51,056 nt of DNA from Bacillota bacterium. GTDB taxonomy: Bacteria; Bacillota; Clostridia; Peptostreptococcales; Acidaminobacteraceae. The stretch is taken from positions 1 to 51,056 of the forward strand of contig JAGXHV010000057.1 of assembly GCA_024636005.1 (NCBI GenBank), read 5' to 3'. The notes beneath the pieces are model-generated. The model had not been told where the DNA came from. It searched no databases and saw only the letters and a list, made by a program, of their open reading frames with translations. The position numbers and the translations under genes were made by a program. Positions 1 through 7,393 of the stretch are shown here, in pieces (position 1 is the first letter of the stretch; every line of letters begins with the position of its first letter).

Positions 1-145
1 AAGCAATCGCTTCGATTTTTTCAGCAGCGAGAACTGAATGGGCCAAGGTCTTGCTGTAGTAGCCTGTGACCGAATGGTCCATATGGCCAAAATAGCTTCC
101 AAGTGCTTTCCCCACTGCTCCAGCACCAATAATTCCAATTTTCAT
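1..145 (-). CDS. Rossmann-fold/DUF2520 domain protein, 3' part outside window
   Basis: Only the first 48 codons are present; the gene runs off the left edge. The visible part opens with MKIGIIGAGAVGKALG, a classic GxGxxG dinucleotide-binding turn, followed by a GYYSKTL segment typical of the Rossmann plus DUF2520 family (often annotated as F420- or NADP-dependent oxidoreductase-like). In clostridia such genes often sit beside panB-panC-panD, which cannot be checked here. The ATG is preceded by AAGGATG at a suitable distance. Its leader carries an intrinsic terminator about 27 bases ahead of the start, so expression may be attenuated. Family call is moderately sure; the substrate is unknown. 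Confidence 0.6.
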   Translation of the reverse strand, partial: MKIGIIGAGAVGKALGSYFGHMDHSVTGYYSKTLAHSVLAAEKIEAIA

Positions 146-171
146 ATGAGTGTCACATCCTTTTTCACAAC

Positions 172-320
172 AAAAAAACTCCTTTTGCACAAGACAAAAA
201 GAGTTATATCACATAACCTTTATTTCAGTCTCGGGCAAATTTGCTCAGAGCCGCAATTGATTCAAACATTAATTCATCGGAATGTATGGTCCTAAAGGTA
301 CCATCAGTGTCATTATATCA
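172..320 (-). promoter_or_regulatory. 5' leader with extended -10 promoter and attenuator-like terminator
   Basis: On the minus strand an extended -10 (TGATATAAT, 312-320) predicts transcription from about 305. The leader ends in an 11-bp stem (205-195 with 187-177, one G-T wobble, 7-base loop) followed by seven T residues. It lies only about 27 bases before the start codon of the DUF2520 gene, so it acts on that gene's own transcript. The upstream part contains GATGGTACC, a GGACCAT return arm and GCAAATTTGC. No T-box AGGGTGGNACC next to the terminator and no riboswitch class I know was recognised. Ligand or effector unknown. Confidence 0.5.
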
Positions 321-566
321 TAAAAAAATAAGAATAGTGCGTTTTTACAATGTTTTGTGAAACGAAACATTGGGCGTAGGTATGGTTCTCGCGAAGCGAA
401 ACTATACTAGCCTATGTCTTTATGTTCTAAATAGTACAAAAGGAAACTCATACTATTTCAGTAACATCTTTAAATGTCAACTGAGACGCTAATAAGTTTC
501 CTTCGGAAACTTACCTACGCGTAAAATAAGAATCGTGCGCTTTCGCGCACGATTCTTATTTTATTA
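321..566. repeat. MITE-like element with imperfect terminal inverted repeats
   Basis: The left end (about 324-341) AAAATAAGAATAGTGCG reappears inverted at the right end (about 547-563) with one mismatch. Inside are a second inverted pair GCGTAGGTA (374-382) and TACCTACGC (512-520), and nested hairpins at 349-371, 374-417, 493-513 (perfect 9 bp) and 522-563 (perfect 19 bp). There is no coding sequence. The size (about 245 bp) and nested symmetry suit a non-autonomous transposable element or a folded intergenic RNA. No clear target-site duplication was found. Confidence 0.45.
522..563 (-). terminator. Perfect 19-bp hairpin after the CxxC gene
   Basis: TAAAATAAGAATCGTGCGC (522-540) pairs perfectly with 545-563 around a TTTC loop (GAAA on the minus strand). 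It starts at the stop codon of the 52-aa gene, so it probably ends that transcript. It is also the right end of the MITE-like element. The AT-rich foot supplies short T-runs in both directions. Confidence 0.6.
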
Positions 567-722
567 ATGTTCCCTAGTTTTAGTCTCATACATCATTGCA
601 TATTCGTGATCGACTTCAGATTGACAAGTTTTACAAAGACTATACTTGTTCACTTTTTTTTCATCACCACATCGTTTGCAAAATTTAACTTCAAATTGAT
701 TACCCCTGATCGCATCTTTCAT
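564..722 (-). CDS. 52-aa protein with paired CxxC motifs (zinc-ribbon-like)
   Basis: The translation starts MKDAIRGNQFEVKFCKRCGD and ends ETKTREH; 52 residues. Two cysteine pairs, C15-K-R-C18 and C30-K-T-C33, would form one four-cysteine zinc ribbon or rubredoxin-like knuckle. The rest is basic then acidic, with no membrane segment. The start is well supported by GGGAGGCG eight bases upstream and by a promoter with 17-bp spacing. A strong hairpin follows the stop directly, so the gene is probably monocistronic. No family was recognised; a small nucleic-acid-binding or adaptor protein is possible. That it is a gene is likely; the function is unknown. Confidence 0.7.
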   Translation of the reverse strand: MKDAIRGNQFEVKFCKRCGDEKKVNKYSLCKTCQSEVDHEYAMMYETKTREH

Positions 723-777
723 AAAATCGCCTCCCTATACACTTGGTATTATTGTATACCATTATCCTCTTGTGAAT

Positions 778-806
778 ATTGTACATGAAATTTATGCAAA
801 ATGCAA
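778..806 (-). promoter_or_regulatory. Promoter of the 52-aa CxxC gene
   Basis: On the minus strand, TTGCAT (806-801) is followed after 17 bases by TACAAT (783-778). Downstream the leader can form GGTAT/ATACC just ahead of the ribosome binding site. Confidence 0.6.
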
Positions 807-866
807 CGCTATATTTCACTATTTGCCATAAAAATGAATTATTCAGTTAACCCTCCGTCATTTTTA

Positions 867-1535
867 CTAGTATTTTAATGTTTTTAGCATTTCAGATAAA
901 TTGGATGGCCTATCATTAGGTATGATGGCACAAAGACTTTTCAGGCATGTGATGGCATTATAAGACAAAAGTGTCACTTTGTGATCGAGGCTAAGTTCAA
1001 AACTCTTACCAATTGAATAATAGTCGCTTCTATAGTCAATAGCGTCAGGAGTGTAAAGCGCTTCTGGTGGCATATATAACGTAGATCCCCTCCACTCGTC
1101 CCTCACCCTCTGGTAATGAAGCGGTTGAGCGGTTCCAAAATCAATGATATAGACCCTGAATTGACTGTCGAAAATTATGTTTTCAGGTTTTATGTCACAA
1201 TGAATGAATCCCTGCTTATGGATTTCATCCAAAGTAGTCAATGCATTCAAAAACACTTGATTTGCTGTAAAAGGACACAGATCTTTTGCTTTCAAATAAT
1301 TGAGTGTATCGCCTTCTATAAATTGTAGTGCAATATGCATCTCATCCCCACTGACGCAAAAATCCAACATTTTTGGAAAAGTGTTTCCTTTTAACTTTTG
1401 CAACGCACCGACTTCAATGACTCCACTCTGAATCTTTGTTTTTTTCATCAGCACTTTATGTCCCGTCCTGTTTGAAATATAGAGGGCTTGCTTGCCCCCG
1501 CTTTTAATCAAACTGTATTGAGAAAGCCATTTCAT
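867..1535 (-). CDS. Serine/threonine protein kinase-like protein
   Basis: A 222-residue compact eukaryotic-like kinase. It shows the catalytic loop H112-C-D-I-K-P-E-N119 (HRD with Cys for Arg), the DFG triad at 132-134, a PPE motif at 156-158 in place of APE and a KK pair near 31 as the likely ATP lysine. The glycine loop at the N terminus is weak (KSGGKQALY). There is no membrane segment or sensor domain, so it acts in the cytosol. I chose the ATG at 1535, with GAGGTAG 8 bases upstream; an earlier in-frame start would overlap the previous gene by 44 bases. It is the last gene of the pseudopilin operon and may phosphorylate its products or a partner. RD-less activation is expected from the missing Arg. 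Confidence 0.8.
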   Translation of the reverse strand: MKWLSQYSLIKSGGKQALYISNRTGHKVLMKKTKIQSGVIEVGALQKLKGNTFPKMLDFCVSGDEMHIALQFIEGDTLNYLKAKDLCPFTANQVFLNALTTLDEIHKQGFIHCDIKPENIIFDSQFRVYIIDFGTAQPLHYQRVRDEWRGSTLYMPPEALYTPDAIDYRSDYYSIGKSFELSLDHKVTLLSYNAITCLKSLCAIIPNDRPSNLSEMLKTLKY

Positions 1536-1542
1536 GAAGTAA

Positions 1543-2109
1543 CTACCTCGATTCAATATTTTTATGGCAATTTTTACAGGGTTCATATCCCTTTTTCAGT
1601 GCTTCATCAAGATCAATTGGAAATTTACTTTTTCTTAGATGAAAGCACTGCTCCATATGATATTTTTCCCCGTATGTCGTTATGTAGACTGTTGATGATT
1701 CAAATTTAAGCCCATCATTTTCATTCCCCGTCTTAAAGGGCACTTGAATTTTTTCATTTTCTGCAAAGGAAATAAACTTGTAATCATAGGAGACTTCCCA
1801 CATATTGATTTCATGACCATTGACTTTTTTATATGAGAGTTCACGGATTTCAACAAAATTATTTATAGATCTATTTTTTACTTGCTTGTTGATCTTAATC
1901 CACATCAAATCCCTCAATAGATCAGTCCGATCTGAAAACGGTATCCCAATGATGTTCATTTCATCCGATGCGCTCTGTACCGCCCATTCCATTTGAGTGT
2001 CCACAAAAATAGTCAAAAGTGTCCCGAGACAACCAAATAAAAGCATCAAAACCAGACTGATCACTATGGTGGCCTCAATTGTTACACTTCCTTTTTCTGA
2101 ACGCTTCAC
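1543..2109 (-). CDS. TadE-like pseudopilin with C-terminal Cys/His knuckle
   Basis: The N terminus (GSVTIEATIVISLVLMLLFG) is the TadE/TadG pseudopilin signature: Gly-Ser, then a Glu five residues into one hydrophobic helix. The C-terminal 45 residues carry Y-H151-x3-C155-x2-L...A-x3-G-Y-x-P-C178-x2-C181. This motif is known as a tail on nucleases and other exported clostridial proteins and probably binds zinc. The 188-residue form starts at GTG 2109, with GATGGTGG upstream, 14 bases after the preceding stop. A TTG at 2169 would overlap that gene. The pairing of TadE with this knuckle is unusual. The role is probably extracytoplasmic. Confidence 0.7.
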   Translation of the reverse strand: MKRSEKGSVTIEATIVISLVLMLLFGCLGTLLTIFVDTQMEWAVQSASDEMNIIGIPFSDRTDLLRDLMWIKINKQVKNRSINNFVEIRELSYKKVNGHEINMWEVSYDYKFISFAENEKIQVPFKTGNENDGLKFESSTVYITTYGEKYHMEQCFHLRKSKFPIDLDEALKKGYEPCKNCHKNIESR

Positions 2110-2125
2110 ACTTCCACCATCCCGT

Positions 2126-3925
2126 TCAATATTTGTTGACAATCGACATAATGCTCTGTGTATCTTCAAGTCCTTTCAGCCTATAGGATAACTCAATCTT
2201 GTGCCCGATTGAAAATTGCCTCAGATTGAATCGGTTATTAGAAATCTTACTGAGATTGGCATCCAAAAGGTACATGGCGCGCTTTGTGGTGACATCTGTA
2301 GATTGAGCATAAAGCATGAGCCTCAAATAATCTTGATAGAACAATTTGCCTATTAATGGTTGATTTTCTTTGTTGATTTCATTTTCTGATTCAGACACTA
2401 TACTTCCAAGCATCAACTGATCAAAACTTAATTGCCATTCCGCCTCTTTTTTAATGAGATGATGCCCTTCGCCTTTAAATAAGGCTATCATATCCAAATA
2501 CCCCTCTGCACTGCTCCACAATGTCACCAACGCACCGTGCGCAACCAAATTCCAGGGTGTAGGTAGGGTTGCAGTTGTACGACTGATTTGAGAGGTTTTC
2601 GAGACATCTGACGCAATATGTATCATATTGGCAACAACTCTGAGAGCAAAAATTCTCATTTTGATGATTTGAACATTTTGGGGATCTGAAAGATTTCCCG
2701 CCACTAAAAATTCAACCTCTCCTTTGATCACCTCTTCTCTTTCTGATTTCGCTCCAAGAGGATCAAAGTTTCTGACACTACCTTGATCAAAACTTTTCAG
2801 TACTCCCATCCAATATTCAGCATAAATTAGTCCATCAATCTTATTCATCTCCGAATTTTCAAATGCATAGTGATTGCCAATTTCTAAACCATTCGATGGT
2901 AGCGATAAATTTTCAACCGCTTCAAGATCCAATAACATTTCATCGATTCTACTTGACAGATAAGCAATCCTGTCCAGAAGCATTGGCTTTGAACTATCAT
3001 TTTCTGCAATGATCCTTTCAATTGATTGGTCCCACTTTTCTTCCAATTTTGAAAGTTCCTGTGAGATTTCTGAGTTTTGAATGTACAGAGTTGATAATTC
3101 CTCCATCAAAATATTTAGTTCAGCATCTGATTCAGACATGGATTCAATTTTGATAATGATATGTGCAATGTCTGACTTTATTTTTTTTGCTTTATGTCTA
3201 ATCTCCGAAATCTCGTTGTTTAAACTCCTAAGTTCATCAATTCGATCAGCCCATTCTTCACTTTTCCGTACTGATTCTTTCATCAAGTTTTCGTATTTAT
3301 GTATTTGAGTGCTGATGAATTCCACTTCGTTTTCCAAGAGCGCTTCATATGACTTTACTATATCATTCCGTTTTCCCTCAATGTCGTCTTCAATACTCTT
3401 CAAAATGGATTCAGCGTTTGGGGATGACACTAATTTCTGAATCTTTTTCACTTCATCATGGAAATTGAAAAAAAGTTCAATATTCTTCTCAAATTTCTTT
3501 ATCTGTATAAGGATTTCACCGGAATATTCAGTGTTCAACATGGGACTGATCAATGCTTGGACTTGATTGACAACTTCAAGTGCAATGATATTTCTTGATG
3601 CCATTTTTGTGGCTTCAATAAAGTTGGGCTGAATACTCAAATCAAAATGTTTGACTTGGGTATTCAAGACAGTGACCTGTTCATTCAATGCTATGATCTG
3701 ATTATTTATGATGTCTTGATCCAAATAAGCCAATATCCCATAATTCTCAAACAAATGGGAATTGTTGTTTGAAAGTTGGATTTCACTGATATTACGAGTG
3801 TTTTTTATGACTTGATTGTCTAATTTATAGGTATTCAAGTAATCATATAAAAGAAAAATACCTATAGCTAATACTGGAACAATCAAAAGCATGAAAATGG
3901 CAATGCTGCCTCTATTTGATTTCAA
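2126..3925 (-). CDS. TadG/DUF5702-like envelope protein with coiled coils
   Basis: A 599-residue protein. The N terminus (RGSIAIFMLLIVPVLAIGIF, from residue 5) is a single hydrophobic helix of TadG type, followed by a long extracytoplasmic region. Residues about 130-330 are rich in Glu, Lys, Ile and Leu with heptad spacing, so extended coiled coil is likely. The C-terminal third is mixed alpha/beta without cysteines. It overlaps the upstream TadE-like gene by 14 bases, so the genes are translationally coupled. Families with this layout in clostridia are annotated as DUF5702 or Tad-associated, but the match is from memory and weak beyond the N terminus. Confidence 0.6.
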   Translation of the reverse strand: MKSNRGSIAIFMLLIVPVLAIGIFLLYDYLNTYKLDNQVIKNTRNISEIQLSNNNSHLFENYGILAYLDQDIINNQIIALNEQVTVLNTQVKHFDLSIQPNFIEATKMASRNIIALEVVNQVQALISPMLNTEYSGEILIQIKKFEKNIELFFNFHDEVKKIQKLVSSPNAESILKSIEDDIEGKRNDIVKSYEALLENEVEFISTQIHKYENLMKESVRKSEEWADRIDELRSLNNEISEIRHKAKKIKSDIAHIIIKIESMSESDAELNILMEELSTLYIQNSEISQELSKLEEKWDQSIERIIAENDSSKPMLLDRIAYLSSRIDEMLLDLEAVENLSLPSNGLEIGNHYAFENSEMNKIDGLIYAEYWMGVLKSFDQGSVRNFDPLGAKSEREEVIKGEVEFLVAGNLSDPQNVQIIKMRIFALRVVANMIHIASDVSKTSQISRTTATLPTPWNLVAHGALVTLWSSAEGYLDMIALFKGEGHHLIKKEAEWQLSFDQLMLGSIVSESENEINKENQPLIGKLFYQDYLRLMLYAQSTDVTTKRAMYLLDANLSKISNNRFNLRQFSIGHKIELSYRLKGLEDTQSIMSIVNKY

Positions 3926-4286
3926 AGACTTTTCCCCCTCCCAACAGAATCAATTTGAGTACCGGTCTGTTCAAACGCATCAGAGTATAGGATAAATCAA
4001 ACTCGAACTGATTTTTTTTCATAAGTTCATGAAACGGATTTCCGATTATTCGTCCATAATTGATGTCATAACGAGTCCAAACACCTCTGTTTATGACTTT
4101 CAAGTCATCACTTTTTTTAGCGCTGACTCCATTCAAAACCAATTCTTCGCAAACTTGCATGATGAAAGCCCTCTCAGTAGAAAGGGCGGTAAGATTTAAT
4201 TCTGCAATAAAAAATGCAAACACCATAATGCAAAGTATCATAATCAGCACAATAGGTAGGATCACTGTTATTTCAGTAGTGAACAT
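3912..4286 (-). CDS. Small TadE-like pseudopilin
   Basis: 124 residues. It begins MFTTEITVILPIVLIMILCI, where Glu5 and the Pro-containing hydrophobic helix (about 6-28) match the TadE N-terminal pattern. The remainder is a short soluble domain ending GGGKVFEIK. First gene of the operon, with a near-consensus promoter 33-61 bases upstream and an AAAAGGTG ribosome binding site. Together with the next two products it makes a set of three pseudopilin-like proteins. No TadA ATPase, TadB/C platform, prepilin peptidase or Flp pilin gene is in the window. Confidence 0.65.
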   Translation of the reverse strand: MFTTEITVILPIVLIMILCIMVFAFFIAELNLTALSTERAFIMQVCEELVLNGVSAKKSDDLKVINRGVWTRYDINYGRIIGNPFHELMKKNQFEFDLSYTLMRLNRPVLKLILLGGGKVFEIK

Positions 4287-4318
4287 AAAACACCTTTTCC
4301 ATTATTTGACATGTTAAT

Positions 4319-4347
4319 AATGTACTATTTTTGTAATTAAATGTCAA
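4319..4347 (-). promoter_or_regulatory. Promoter of the pseudopilin-kinase operon
   Basis: Minus strand TTGACA (4347-4342), 17-base spacer, TACATT (4324-4319). This is close to the housekeeping consensus and lies directly upstream of the first pseudopilin gene. Confidence 0.7.
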
Positions 4348-4354
4348 CAATAGA

Positions 4355-4386
4355 TAAAAAATATAATGGGGTTTTCGCCCCATTAT
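4355..4386 (-). terminator. Intrinsic terminator of typA
   Basis: Minus strand ATAATGGGG (4386-4378) pairs with CCCCATTAT (4371-4363) around CGAAAA and is followed by a T-rich run (ATATTTTTTATC). Confidence 0.85.
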
Positions 4387-4407
4387 TGATTTTGCTGATA
4401 TAATTTA

Positions 4408-6237
4408 TTATTCTGCAGCTTTACTGACTCTGCTTCTTGCGCGCATACGATCCGTCTCATTCAAAATTCTTTTTCTGATTCGGAGCGCATCTGGTGTGAT
4501 CTCAAGCAATTCATCTTCTTCAATGAATGTCAATGCCTCTTCCATTGAAAAGATCTTTGGAGGCAACAATTTGATTGCATCATCAGAACCTGACGCACGT
4601 GTGTTGGTCAATTTTTTATTTTTTGTTGGATTTACAGTCATATCTTCTCTTCTTGAGTTGATTCCAATAACCATTCCTTCATAAACATCAGTTCCAGCAG
4701 CAATCATCATTACAGCACGCTCAGATAAGTTATACAAAGAAAACGCCATTGCAGTACCGCCCTGTTGAGATACCAATACACCATTGTTACGAGTAGGAAT
4801 TTCACCTCTATATGGCTCGTATGCATTGAAAGAACGTAACAATACGCCTTCTCCACGTGTAACGTTTATGAATTCACTTCTATACCCAAGTAAGCCCCTT
4901 GTCGGAACAAGGAATTCAACTCTTGTGAAACCATCTTCTGCATGCATCGTTTCCATAGTACCTTTACGGATGTTGAGTTCAGATATTACAGTACCCGCGT
5001 AAGCATCCGGAGTGATGGCAATAACTTTTTCTATTGGTTCATGTTTTACACCTTCAACAGTTTTAAGCAAAACCTGAGGTTTGGAGACAGCAATTTCATA
5101 GCCTTCTCTTCTCATGTTTTCAAGCAATATGGAAAGATGTAATTCTCCTCTACCAGATACTTTGAATCCATCTTGAACAGAATCCAGTGGCTCAACTCTA
5201 AGTCCAACGTTGACTTCAAGTTCCTTTTCCAATCTGCCTTTTAGGTGTCTACTTGTAACGTACTTTCCACTTTTACCACAAAATGGTGAGTCATTGATTA
5301 AAAAATTCATAGAAAGAGTCGGTTCTTCAATTGCTACTATCGGCATTGGCTCAACATGATCCGGATCGCAAATGGTTTCTCCAATGGATATGTCATTGAT
5401 TCCTGAAACAATTATCATATCTCCAGCATAAGCCACATCGACTTCTTTTCTTGACATGCCTTCATAAACATAAAGTCTTCCGATTTTACCTTTTTTGGAA
5501 GTATTGTCTCTTTTGGAGATCACTATATTGTCGTTTGGACGAATTGTACCTCTGAATACTCTTCCGATTCCAAGTCTTCCCACGTAATCATCATAATCCA
5601 GTGACGAAATCTGAATTTTTAATGGTTCTTCAGAACTCACATCATATGGCTCGATATGGCTGAGAATCGTTTCAAAAAGTGGTGACAAATCTGAGCTCTC
5701 ATCATCCATATTGAGCTTGGCGATCCCTTCTTTGGCAATACCATAGACTATAGGGAATTCAAGTTGCTCATCTGTCGCTCCAAGTTCAACGAAAAGGTCA
5801 AATGTCAAATCGACGACTTCTTCAGCGCGTTGGTCCTTTTTATCAATTTTATTTATAAACAGGATTGGTCTCAATCCTGCCTCGAGTGACTTTTTAAGAA
5901 CGAAACGGGTTTGCGGCATAGGACCTTCACTTGAATCCACCAACAAGATTACAGTATCAACTGTTTTCATAATGCGTTCAACTTCAGATGAGAAATCGGC
6001 ATGACCCGGTGTGTCCACGATATTAATTTTATAGTCATTGTACATGATCGAACAATTTTTGGAATATATGGTGATGCCTCTTTCACGTTCTAAGTCATTG
6101 CTGTCCATGACACAATCAGGTACGACCTCATTGTCACGAAAAACTCCATTTTGACTTAAAAAAGCATCTACTAATGTCGATTTACCCGCATCGACGTGCG
6201 CTATTACGGCAACATTCATTATGCCTTTAACATTCAT
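4408..6237 (-). CDS. typA: Translational GTPase TypA/BipA
   Basis: 609 residues, the usual BipA length. The protein is an EF-G-like ribosome-associated GTPase used in growth under stress and in late ribosome assembly. The G domain shows AHVDAGKST (13-21, G1), RERGITI (G2), DTPGHADF (G3) and NKID (G4). Then come the beta-barrel domain, the GRGELHLSILLENMRREGYE segment shared with EF-G domain III/V and the BipA-specific C-terminal domain. The ATG at 6237 has GGAG six bases upstream, so the in-frame ATG at 6249, which overlaps that site, is unlikely. The gene stands alone with its own terminator. Confidence 0.95.
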   Translation of the reverse strand: MNVKGIMNVAVIAHVDAGKSTLVDAFLSQNGVFRDNEVVPDCVMDSNDLERERGITIYSKNCSIMYNDYKINIVDTPGHADFSSEVERIMKTVDTVILLVDSSEGPMPQTRFVLKKSLEAGLRPILFINKIDKKDQRAEEVVDLTFDLFVELGATDEQLEFPIVYGIAKEGIAKLNMDDESSDLSPLFETILSHIEPYDVSSEEPLKIQISSLDYDDYVGRLGIGRVFRGTIRPNDNIVISKRDNTSKKGKIGRLYVYEGMSRKEVDVAYAGDMIIVSGINDISIGETICDPDHVEPMPIVAIEEPTLSMNFLINDSPFCGKSGKYVTSRHLKGRLEKELEVNVGLRVEPLDSVQDGFKVSGRGELHLSILLENMRREGYEIAVSKPQVLLKTVEGVKHEPIEKVIAITPDAYAGTVISELNIRKGTMETMHAEDGFTRVEFLVPTRGLLGYRSEFINVTRGEGVLLRSFNAYEPYRGEIPTRNNGVLVSQQGGTAMAFSLYNLSERAVMMIAAGTDVYEGMVIGINSRREDMTVNPTKNKKLTNTRASGSDDAIKLLPPKIFSMEEALTFIEEDELLEITPDALRIRKRILNETDRMRARSRVSKAAE

Positions 6238-6357
6238 ACTAAACTCCATTCAATATTTTGCATTAAACAACTACACTATCTTATAACAAATTCAGGCAAA
6301 AATATACATTTATTTTTCTGATGACTAAAATTTAACACTTCATTTGAACATATAAAA

Positions 6358-6384
6358 CGCCTGTGCGTTCAAAACACACAGGCG
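6358..6384 (-). terminator. Terminator of the transglutaminase gene
   Basis: Minus strand CGCCTGTG (6384-6377) pairs perfectly with CACAGGCG (6365-6358) and is followed by TTTTATA. It lies 6 bases after the stop codon. Confidence 0.8.
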
Positions 6385-6390
6385 ACATTT

Positions 6391-7194
6391 TTAGTAAATT
6401 TTCACAGCGTCAAATAAAACTGAGGACTTAAACATGGAAACCGTCTTATTGGCTTGCAAATACGCCGCGTCATAAGTGGTATCCACTGTTTGCCAAGTGC
6501 CATTCACGTATACTTCATTCCATGCATGGTATTGATCTGGAATCAAATCCGAATAACCTTTGACCATTTTTGTTGGCACTCCAACACTTCTCAACATTGA
6601 GGCAAATAAAGCCGAATAATCATAGCAAATGCCTTTCTCGTCATAATAGACTTGATTGATATCTGGAATATAACTTGATGTTAGTGTTGAGATCTTGTTG
6701 TAATCATATTTGTAATTGCTAGTGACATAATCATAAATGACTTTGATTTTTGCTGTATCGGATGTCATGCCTTTAGTCAGCGACTTAGCTTTCAAAACCG
6801 CAGGTGAATCCTCTGACCAATTGATCTCAATAACAGACTGTAAAAACATTTCTCGTCCTGAAGATTCATTGAGGTTAACCGTTTTTCTAATGACTTCTTT
6901 ATACTTGCTTCCTTCTACGTTCTCCATAAGTCTTACGAGATAATCACCACTCCCCATTTGAAGTGGAAAGTAATTGAGTGACCCATCATCATCGACTGGA
7001 TATAAATATCTATTGCCATCCTTTTCCACTAATAAAAGCAGTTTGGACTCATATATTTGACTGATTCTTAAGCTTACCATGCCAGATTGAATGGCTTCAG
7101 TTCCAATGTTGACACCTGTTACTGCAGCAAAAGACGCCATGGATGAAACGGTAATTACCAACGACAAAAAGAGCATCGACAGTATTTTTTTCAT
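6391..7194 (-). CDS. Secreted transglutaminase-like protein
   Basis: 267 residues. Residues 1-24 are a signal peptide (MKKIL, hydrophobic core, SMASFAAV). The C-terminal part is a transglutaminase-like cysteine protease fold: C190 in KGICYDYS, H223 in QYHAWNEVY and D238 in WQTVDTTYD form the triad. The N-terminal 120 residues look like a beta-rich binding domain. Such proteins cleave or crosslink surface peptides or sugars. The ATG at 7194 follows GGGAG by 9 bases; a longer reading frame would run into the riboswitch. A c-di-GMP-I riboswitch ends just before the ribosome binding site, so expression is likely set by c-di-GMP. The sortase gene lies upstream, in the same direction. Confidence 0.85.
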   Translation of the reverse strand: MKKILSMLFLSLVITVSSMASFAAVTGVNIGTEAIQSGMVSLRISQIYESKLLLLVEKDGNRYLYPVDDDGSLNYFPLQMGSGDYLVRLMENVEGSKYKEVIRKTVNLNESSGREMFLQSVIEINWSEDSPAVLKAKSLTKGMTSDTAKIKVIYDYVTSNYKYDYNKISTLTSSYIPDINQVYYDEKGICYDYSALFASMLRSVGVPTKMVKGYSDLIPDQYHAWNEVYVNGTWQTVDTTYDAAYLQANKTVSMFKSSVLFDAVKIY

Positions 7195-7205
7195 AAAAAA
7201 AACTC

Positions 7206-7293
7206 CCTTCGGTAGCACGGCTGCCATTCATTTCTGAAAGGCCCTATGGCTTTGCGTCCCATTGTTTCCAATGGTTTGCCTTTATCGGTGAAG
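7206..7293 (-). ncRNA. Cyclic di-GMP-I (GEMM) riboswitch
   Basis: Read on the minus strand the leader has the GEMM-I conserved blocks in order: GATAAAGGCAAACC, a P2 hairpin closed by GAAA, GGGACGCAAAGCC, ATAGGGCCT, and the second arm AATGGCAGCCGTGCTACCG. The 5' CTTC and 3' GAAG can close P1. The GAAG runs straight into the GGGAG ribosome binding site, and only an 8-T run follows, without a separate terminator stem. Control of translation therefore fits better than attenuation. ON or OFF cannot be told from sequence alone. Confidence 0.9.
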
Positions 7294-7393
7294 TACGTAT
7301 ACATTACACCTTAAGTTATTAAGTTAGTTACATCATATCACGTATGCATCAAAATCCATATAGATGAATGATTTCAATTTTGTGAACAATTCA

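Noticed and set aside
172-320. T-box riboswitch upstream of the DUF2520 gene
   Set aside because: GATGGTACC resembles the T-box sequence, but it lies at the 5' end of the leader and not beside the terminator, and no stem I or specifier loop could be drawn.
6175-6210. TypA G1 motif HVDAGKST read as abnormal against HVDHGKTT
   Set aside because: Ala at this place is normal in EF-G and Tet(M)-like GTPases, so it is a tolerated variant.
7295-7330. Distinct promoter for the riboswitch transcript
   Set aside because: TGTATAC/TAATGT-like -10 candidates exist near 7305, but no convincing -35 was found, so none is annotated.
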